From: Candidatus Babelota bacterium
GTDB taxonomy: Bacteria > Babelota > Babeliae > Babelales > Vermiphilaceae
NCBI GenBank assembly: GCA_013213985.1
Contig: JABSSP010000088.1
Location: 1-5,829 of the forward strand
Length of the DNA: 5,829 bases
Reading direction: 5' to 3'
Made by a program: the position numbers and the translations under genes. Positions 1 through 3,397 of the stretch are shown here, one piece after another. The notes under the pieces were generated by a model. That model was not told the origin of the DNA. It saw only the letters and a list, made by a program, of their open reading frames with translations, and did not search any database. Every line of letters begins with the position of its first letter. The first letter of the stretch is position 1.

Positions 1-162
1 ATAAACAAAGTTCCTAATCTTACCGAGCGTTATTCTATTACTGCATTGCCTACAGTGCTTATATTTGAGCCTTCTTGCACGCAACCTGCCTATATAATTA
101 CAGGACCTACAAGAGATGATCTCGACTCAAAAATAAAGAAAGTTTTGTTAAAAAAAAAGTAA
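1..162 (+). CDS. Thioredoxin-like protein, C-terminal fragment (5' end outside window)
   Basis: An open frame enters from the left edge and ends at TAA 160-162, giving 53 residues. It contains a YSITALPTVLIF segment, which matches the second half of the thioredoxin fold: the strand carrying the conserved cis-proline (Pro17 here, in ALPT), then a beta strand and hairpin, a Gly (ITGP) and a terminal amphipathic helix ending in a lysine-rich tail. The CxxC active site would lie upstream of the window, so I cannot say whether this is a redox-active thioredoxin, a TlpA/DsbE-like protein or an inactive fold. It ends 15 bases before the open frame of the following hydrolase on the same strand, so the two could share a transcript. 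Family call is moderately secure; exact role is unknown. Confidence 0.6.
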   Translation: MNKVPNLTERYSITALPTVLIFEPSCTQPAYIITGPTRDDLDSKIKKVLLKKK

Positions 163-252
163 CTCAGTATTGAATAACAAGTTATTGATTACTCTACGTC
201 TGAGTTCGCTTTCTTTATACTCTCTAACTGGGCCCCCACGCTAAATTCAAGA

Positions 253-978
253 TTGATAAAAGGAAATACTAGTCAAGCCTCTGAAATCACCTTTTGTTGC
301 CATAGTTGTGGAGGCTCTAGTAATATCGCTGATAAAATACACTCAATGAGTATATGTGATCATACAATAATAGGTTTTAATTTTCCCGATTATAATATTA
401 CTGATGAATCTGATCACAGAAAAATGGCCTATGGGACTGTTGATGAAATTTTACCATTGCTTTATATTCTAAATTTTTATGTATGCAATCAGGACATAGA
501 AAAGATAAACCTTTATGGTGTTTCTTCAGGAGGTGGAGCTGTAATAAACGCGCTTGCCATCCTCAATAAGTATTCTTATCAAGATGAATTGCAACTCATA
601 GGCATTACCCATAAAAACGCAAAAAAAATACTTTCAGCAATTGAAAAAGGTATCGTGATTCTTGAATGTCCTCTCAAATCTGTACAAAAAATTATTGATT
701 TTATGGGTGCTACAGAAAACCTCCTCTATTACCACCAAAACTACGAAGCAAATCACCTAAATCCTATTACTACTGTACAACAACTAATCAATTTAAAGCT
801 TACCATTTTATTACACTTCACTAACCCAGATGAAGTATTAAGTAATCGAGATGATGTGCTATTTATTGACCGATTGAAACAGGCAAATAAAGGAATAACA
901 CATATTACTACTGATACTCATAGTGGTCACTCAAAATTTCATGCCGAGTTATGGAGACGTTATAAGCAAATTAAATAG
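253..978 (+). CDS. Serine alpha/beta hydrolase, start uncertain
   Basis: The product is about 241 residues counted from a TTG at 253. Hallmarks of an alpha/beta hydrolase are present in order: an HSCGGS oxyanion-type loop (residues 17-22), the nucleophile elbow GVSSGGGA with Ser91, a late NPDEVLSNRDD segment offering the acid (Asp193 or Asp200), and HSGHS near the C-terminus offering the catalytic His (223 or 226). No signal peptide is visible, so it is probably cytoplasmic. Substrate is unknown; esterase, lipase-like or peptidase-like chemistry are all possible. The start is doubtful: TTG 253 has no Shine-Dalgarno sequence, no ATG lies between 163 and the oxyanion loop, and the same frame is open back to 178 and reads like protein. 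The true start may be a rare codon upstream, or the 5' end may be decayed. Next on this strand are only gene relics. Confidence 0.7.
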   Translation: MIKGNTSQASEITFCCHSCGGSSNIADKIHSMSICDHTIIGFNFPDYNITDESDHRKMAYGTVDEILPLLYILNFYVCNQDIEKINLYGVSSGGGAVINALAILNKYSYQDELQLIGITHKNAKKILSAIEKGIVILECPLKSVQKIIDFMGATENLLYYHQNYEANHLNPITTVQQLINLKLTILLHFTNPDEVLSNRDDVLFIDRLKQANKGITHITTDTHSGHSKFHAELWRRYKQIK

Positions 979-998
979 CAACGATTTACAAAATCTGA

Positions 999-1157
999 AA
1001 TATTTTGAATTTCACAATTCGCTTAAAGCTGCTTGAAGAAACTTACGAAGTAATTGTTGCAAAAGATTGCAAAGAATTACTTCGTGAACTTGCAGTTCTC
1101 TATGAGGTGATCGATTCCATTGCCGTAGTGCGTCGGATTCAAAAAATGATTCTATAG
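999..1157 (+). pseudogene. Relic of a MazG/PRA-PH-like nucleotide pyrophosphohydrolase
   Basis: A frame open from 999 (after TGA 996-998) to TAG 1155-1157 contains KLLEETYEVIVAKDC, KELLRELAVLYEVID and SIAVVRRIQKMIL. The spacing of acidic pairs (EE..E, then EL...EVID) resembles the metal-binding helices of all-alpha NTP pyrophosphohydrolases (MazG/phosphoribosyl-ATP pyrophosphohydrolase-like). About 45 residues of the helical core remain. The expected N-terminal part and the usual basic RGGF-type C-terminal tail are absent, and there is no credible start codon. The last codons lie inside a repeat shared with 2810-2924, so the gene was probably cut there by a duplication or rearrangement. Family assignment rests on pattern only. 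Confidence 0.4.
1043..1087. repeat. Long inverted repeat inside the pyrophosphohydrolase relic
   Basis: Arms ACGAAGTAATT (1045-1055) and AATTACTTCGT (1075-1085) are perfectly complementary over 11 bp and extend outward by a wobble and an A-T pair. Inside, TTGCAA (1057-1062) pairs with TTGCAA (1067-1072) across the loop AAGA, leaving only G versus AG unpaired between the stems. No T-run follows, so it is not a typical intrinsic terminator. It coincides with codons of the relic, so it may be fortuitous. Confidence 0.5.
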
Positions 1158-1263
1158 GCCCCTCTTATTACATTTCTTGCTTATAGAGCAATCTAATTGC
1201 CTCACAAATAAGCGCTGATTTATCAATCTTTTGATTCGCCTGTAGATATTTTATATATACCTG
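1149..1263. repeat. 115-bp direct repeat, copy A (partner at 2810-2924)
   Basis: This stretch aligns without gaps to 2810-2924 with five mismatches by eye (110/115). It runs from the shared ATTCTATAGG to CCTG, after which the two loci diverge at once. Copy B is the 3' end plus immediate downstream flank of the ribbon-helix-helix gene. Copy A is therefore a partial duplicate in the same orientation, about 1.66 kb away, flanking the M48 peptidase locus. Confidence 0.9.
1168..1263 (-). pseudogene. Truncated duplicate of the ribbon-helix-helix gene (C-terminal 31 codons)
   Basis: On the minus strand this encodes the last 31 residues of the protein at 2829-3266 (from QVYIKY to LLYKQEM) and the same TAA stop. 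It retains half of the first helix and the whole second helix of the DNA-binding fold. It has lost the beta strand needed for DNA contact and the repeat-rich N-terminal half. Only two of the five repeat mismatches fall in the coding part: one is synonymous (a Leu codon) and one is Val to Ile. The frame runs back only to an in-frame stop at 1294-1296 without a start codon, so it is not expected to be expressed as a functional protein. Confidence 0.8.
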
Positions 1264-1316
1264 GGAAGCCGGGTGAAGTTGAGGTGAGAAAGATCATCAT
1301 CTACTTTTGATGCATT

Positions 1317-1934
1317 TTAAATTAAACATTCATCAACATCCAGAGCTGGTTCAGAAGCTGTTTTATTCTGCTTGTATTTTTGATTCCATTGATCCGTCAA
1401 CGCTATAACATCAGATGTCCTATCATCTAAAGAAATCAAATGGGATGCATGCTGTTTTAAAATAGGCAGCGATAATACATAAACAAATGGCAATGACATC
1501 AGATGTATTAACCGAGGATATAGTGGCCAATCACTGGTGTCTGGAGAATATAAACGATGTAAAATTTTTTTTCCATCTACAGGGTGAGCACCAGCATCAA
1601 GAACCGCTCCCTGGTCTGCCTCTCGCTCCTGTGCCTGACAATATTGACCCTGCAATAAACCCCAAAAGCTTATCGTAGCCATACCAGAGACATCCCAACC
1701 ATTCAAAAAGTACCGACGCAAAATACTATCCTTCTTAATTGAAATTGAGTCTGGCTCCACGAGCTTTTTACATACAGCAGAGGCCACTGATAGCATCCAC
1801 ACTACACCCATTTTTTTCCAAGCATGATTTTTAGCATGATGAGTTAACTCGTGCCCCATTACAAATCTTTTTTCTTCTTCGCTCATCTTATTCAATTCAG
1901 AATCGTTAAAATAGGTTCTGTTAAAAAGCTGCAC
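1317..1934 (-). CDS. Catalytic piece of the split M48 zinc metallopeptidase
   Basis: From GTG 1932-1934 the piece has 205 residues. HELTH at residues 28-32 supplies two zinc-ligand histidines and the catalytic Glu29. EREAD at 103-107 supplies the third ligand glutamate in the ExxAD form typical of family M48. Hydrophobic stretches near residues 42-54 and 147-160 suggest membrane association. The frame continues upstream of the GTG as GYNNALT up to the TAA, and those residues look like family sequence, so the GTG is probably not the ancestral start. There is no clear ribosome binding site in front of it. The C-terminal 25 or so residues are polar and acidic and end at TAA 1317-1319. Confidence 0.7.
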   Translation of the reverse strand: MQLFNRTYFNDSELNKMSEEEKRFVMGHELTHHAKNHAWKKMGVVWMLSVASAVCKKLVEPDSISIKKDSILRRYFLNGWDVSGMATISFWGLLQGQYCQAQEREADQGAVLDAGAHPVDGKKILHRLYSPDTSDWPLYPRLIHLMSLPFVYVLSLPILKQHASHLISLDDRTSDVIALTDQWNQKYKQNKTASEPALDVDECLI

Positions 1935-1955
1935 AGTAAGCGCATTATTGTACCC

Positions 1956-2252
1956 TTAAAAAAATCGCATCAAAAACCCCGAATTTTTTGCCTTTACCTC
2001 ACGATCTGCAATTCCCAACGATCGTGCAACCTCATTGAAAAGTTTTACATTGTTCGGAGAAAGATCTCCCTTGGCCAACAAAAAGTCTGTGCAATTCCCA
2101 AGTTTACTCAAAAAAAAATACCACGGCGATGTGGAAAATGTCCCCCCTGCTGCAGTCTGAGCATTCAAATTAACTGTTTGGCCTACAAGCAAAATAGTCG
2201 CAAGTAAAAATGGCTTAAGCATAACGCTTTTCTTCATAAAATGACATCCCAT
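1956..2252 (-). CDS. N-terminal piece of the split M48 peptidase, with signal peptide
   Basis: The piece has 98 residues from the first ATG (2250-2252) or 93 from the second (2235-2237). I prefer the second: it starts MKKSVMLK followed by the hydrophobic run PFLLATILLVG and a polar NLNAQT cleavage-like region, a textbook export signal, and GGGA-like bases precede it. The remainder (KGDLSPNNVKLFNEVARSLG and following) is a predicted helical stretch seen ahead of the catalytic domain in M48-type proteins. Alone it has no catalytic residues. If translated it would be an exported stub ending in MRFF. Confidence 0.6.
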   Translation of the reverse strand: MGCHFMKKSVMLKPFLLATILLVGQTVNLNAQTAAGGTFSTSPWYFFLSKLGNCTDFLLAKGDLSPNNVKLFNEVARSLGIADREVKAKNSGFLMRFF

Positions 2253-2262
2253 ATAATTAGTA

Positions 2263-2297
2263 ATAAAAATAGATTAGGTAATAAAAACTTACCTAGT
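2263..2297 (-). promoter_or_regulatory. Hairpin plus T-run just upstream of the M48 gene
   Basis: TAGGTAA (2275-2281) pairs with TTACCTA (2289-2295) around a seven-base loop. Read on the minus strand it is followed within a few bases by five T (2264-2268 on this strand). That is a weak terminator-like shape about 20-40 bases before the peptidase ATG. It could end transcription coming from the right or act as a leader structure. The stem is short and AT-rich, so confidence is low. Confidence 0.3.
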
Positions 2298-2323
2298 GAA
2301 GGACATCCAAAAATAAGTGGTCA

Positions 2324-2351
2324 GCCATACGAAGCCTTGGCGAAGTATGGC
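2324..2351. repeat. 28-bp interrupted palindrome
   Basis: GCCATAC (2324-2330) and GTATGGC (2345-2351) are perfect reverse complements. Inside them GAA faces GAA as a symmetric internal loop, then GCC (2334-2336) pairs with GGC (2339-2341) across TT. The element is richer in G+C than its surroundings. It could be an operator for a dimeric protein or a fossil of a dispersed palindromic element. No second copy was found in this window. Confidence 0.45.
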
Positions 2352-2499
2352 GTCTCTTCTGTGACTATTTTAGAATTTCCTCGAAAGTTAACAGTAAAAA
2401 GATATATAAAAACACAAAATAGATAATCCCATTTAATACAATTACTATTTTATTAAATTTGACAATAAATTCAAGTTATTGAGAATTATAGGCGCTATA

Positions 2500-2565
2500 T
2501 AAAACACCTTACAAGTTTCAATTAGAAAACTATAACCTATGAATAGATATCCTTTAGGTGTTTTA
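2500..2565. repeat. 10-bp inverted repeat with a ~45-base loop
   Basis: TAAAACACCT (2500-2509) is the reverse complement of AGGTGTTTTA (2556-2565). The loop is long and AT-rich. It follows the TTGACA-containing stretch by about 35 bases. This could be part of a structured transcript or an unrelated repeat pair. Confidence 0.4.
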
Positions 2566-2577
2566 AGGTATAATTTT

Positions 2578-2601
2578 CCACGATTTTAGATCCGTGGTTT
2601 T
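2578..2601 (+). terminator. Weak terminator-like hairpin
   Basis: CCACG (2578-2582) pairs with CGTGG (2593-2597), followed immediately by TTTT (2598-2601). The stem is only five base pairs with a ten-base loop, so termination would be inefficient. There is no gene directly upstream on this strand to serve, which lowers confidence. Confidence 0.25.
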
Positions 2602-2615
2602 GTAATCAATGAATA

Positions 2616-2662
2616 ATGCCCACTTATACCACTGCTGAAAAATAGCGGTTATAAGTGGGTAT
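2616..2662. repeat. Strong hairpin, possible bidirectional structure
   Basis: CCCACTTATA (2619-2628) is perfectly complementary to TATAAGTGGG (2650-2659). Further pairs extend inward (AGCG against CGCT-like bases with small bulges) and outward (G-T, T-A, A-T), so the stem spans 2616-2662 with a short GAAAAAT-type loop. No uninterrupted T-run follows on either strand, so it is not a classic terminator. It is the strongest structure in the intergenic region and lies about 170 bases beyond the 3' end of the minus-strand ribbon-helix-helix gene. Confidence 0.5.
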
Positions 2663-2809
2663 CTAAATCAATTCCCATCTAATATGATGCTTAAAATGAC
2701 AAAAATTTGATAGCTAAGATTAATAATAAACAATCATAAATTATATCAATAGATTCTAATGTATCAGGCTATGTAATTGCTCTATCCTAAATACTCTAGA
2801 GTTAAAGTT

Positions 2810-2924
2810 ATTCTATAGGGCCCTATTTTTACATTTCTTGCTTATAGAGCAGTCTAATTGCCTCACAAATAAGCGCTGATTTATCAACCTTTTGATTCGC
2901 CTGTAGATATTTTATATATACCTG
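2810..2924. repeat. 115-bp direct repeat, copy B (partner at 1149-1263)
   Basis: This copy lies in its native context: it covers the last 31 codons and stop of the ribbon-helix-helix gene and about 19 bases downstream. The unit at 1149-1263 differs at five positions. The repeat boundary does not coincide with a gene boundary at its right end (it stops within codon 115), which shows that copy A is the derived, truncated one. Confidence 0.9.
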
Positions 2925-3266
2925 CCTAAGCTTAGTATTTGCTTCTCCAGTAAGGTAAAAAGTTGCCTTAGACTTTCTTGTCGCCTTACCAGTATGTTGA
3001 TTTGCTGGCACATCACTATGCTTACTTCCTGGTATAGAGGCTTGGCCCTGTACTGGCATAACGGTTAATTCATTTACAGGCTTACTGGCCTGTTGATTTG
3101 CTGTTTTACTGTTATGCTTGTCTATCGACTTAACTACTTGTTTCTTTACTGGCTTGCTTGTATGTTGACTTGCTGTTTGACTGTCTTGTTTACTAACTGG
3201 TGTATCATAATCGTCAAAAGAAAGCTTTTTCTTAAGTTCTTTGGATGCTTTTGAAATGTTACTCAT
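2829..3266 (-). CDS. Ribbon-helix-helix DNA-binding protein with octapeptide repeats
   Basis: The product has 145 residues. The C-terminal ~46 residues (100-145) have the order beta strand (ATFYLTG), helix (NTKLRQVYIKYLQANQK) and helix (DKSALICEAIRLLYKQ), which fits a CopG/MetJ-type ribbon-helix-helix fold that binds DNA as a dimer. Residues 25-96 are nine tandem octapeptides rich in Ser, Lys, Gln, Asn and Thr (for example SQHTSKPV, DKHNSKTA, NQQASKPV), predicted to be a disordered basic tail or linker. The start is well supported: AAAGGGA stands nine bases before the ATG. The protein could be a plasmid-type partition or antitoxin-like regulator, or a nucleoid or secreted factor; no toxin or ParA gene lies next to it here, so its target is unknown. 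It is transcribed away from ppsA, and its 3' end is duplicated at 1149-1263. Confidence 0.65.
   Translation of the reverse strand: MSNISKASKELKKKLSFDDYDTPVSKQDSQTASQHTSKPVKKQVVKSIDKHNSKTANQQASKPVNELTVMPVQGQASIPGSKHSDVPANQHTGKATRKSKATFYLTGEANTKLRQVYIKYLQANQKVDKSALICEAIRLLYKQEM
2979..3194 (-). repeat. Degenerate 24-bp tandem repeat coding nine octapeptides
   Basis: Residues 25-96 of the ribbon-helix-helix protein split into nine consecutive eight-residue units with the loose pattern [SND][KQ][HQ]xSKx[AV]. At DNA level, TGTTGA within related flanks recurs at 2995, 3091 and 3163, spacings of 96 and 72, both multiples of 24. The central units (KKQVVKSI, NELTVMPV, QGQASIPG) are the most diverged. 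The period suggests growth by unit duplication. Confidence 0.7.
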
Positions 3267-3397
3267 AATGTTATCCCTTTATTCAAACTATATGAATTAG
3301 AGTTGTAATTAGTATAGTTTTTTCTTGAGATGTAATTTATCGTTTTCTTTACGTGATAATCGAGTTCTTATTCTTTATCAGTGCAGGGTGAAGTTTA
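3267..3397. promoter_or_regulatory. Divergent intergenic region between the RHH gene and ppsA
   Basis: Both genes start outward from this 131-bp AT-rich stretch, so it must hold two promoters. A Shine-Dalgarno for the minus gene is at 3275-3281 (AAAGGGA read on the minus strand). For ppsA, AGGG at 3385-3388 lies nine bases before the ATG. TGATAAT (3354-3360) and TATAGT (3313-3318) are -10-like on the plus strand, but neither has a good -35 at normal spacing. The position would allow the ribbon-helix-helix protein to regulate itself and ppsA, but no operator-like inverted repeat stands out. Confidence 0.4.

Larger units (their letters stand above)
1317..2252 (-). pseudogene. M48-family zinc metallopeptidase interrupted by an in-frame stop
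   Basis: Two minus-strand open frames, 2252-1956 and 1955-1317, lie in the same reading frame and are separated only by TAA at 1956-1958. Read through, they give one protein of about 305 residues: signal peptide, a short helical region, a GYNNAL-type segment where M48 enzymes usually have their N-A-x sequence, then HELTH and EREAD zinc-site motifs and two hydrophobic stretches. Because both halves keep frame, the lesion is a single nonsense substitution (codon 94 from the ATG at 2235-2237), not an indel, although it abuts a run of seven T. Possible readings are a recent pseudogene, stop readthrough, or a sequencing error. A restart at GTG 1932-1934 would make a cytoplasmic product without export signal. 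M48 enzymes are membrane or periplasmic proteases involved in protein quality control. Confidence 0.75.
2427..2809. other. Non-coding AT-rich region with inverted repeats
   Basis: No open frame here looks like protein on either strand. Three inverted repeats are visible and listed separately (2500-2565, 2578-2601, 2616-2662). A perfect TTGACA lies at 2459-2464, with AATTAT 19 bases later as a poor -10 match. The rest, 2663-2809, is plain AT-rich sequence in which I see nothing. Confidence 0.5.

Noticed and set aside
1487..1678. Plus-strand frame of 63 codons
   Set aside because: It lies antisense within the M48 catalytic region; a shadow of that gene.
1851..2207. Plus-strand frame of 118 codons, cysteine-rich
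   Set aside because: It is antisense across the split M48 gene, with a composition expected of a complement frame; the minus strand has clear family motifs.
2241..2426. 61-codon plus-strand frame (MTSHIISNKN... to KTQNR)
   Set aside because: It has no Shine-Dalgarno sequence, overlaps the start of the M48 gene, contains a palindrome in its middle and resembles no family I know. It is not supported as a gene.
229..2823. GGGCCC-like words near 229, 1157 and 2818 as a possible shared boundary signal
   Set aside because: The last two are simply the two copies of the 115-bp repeat, and the first has unrelated flanks.
1149..2924. Insertion sequence or composite transposon bounded by the 115-bp repeats
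   Set aside because: There is no transposase, no terminal inverted repeats and no target-site duplication; the repeat is a piece of an ordinary gene.
2810..3266. Toxin-antitoxin or plasmid partition operon around the RHH protein
   Set aside because: No toxin-like or ParA-like gene lies adjacent on either side within the window; only the DNA-binding fold itself is supported.
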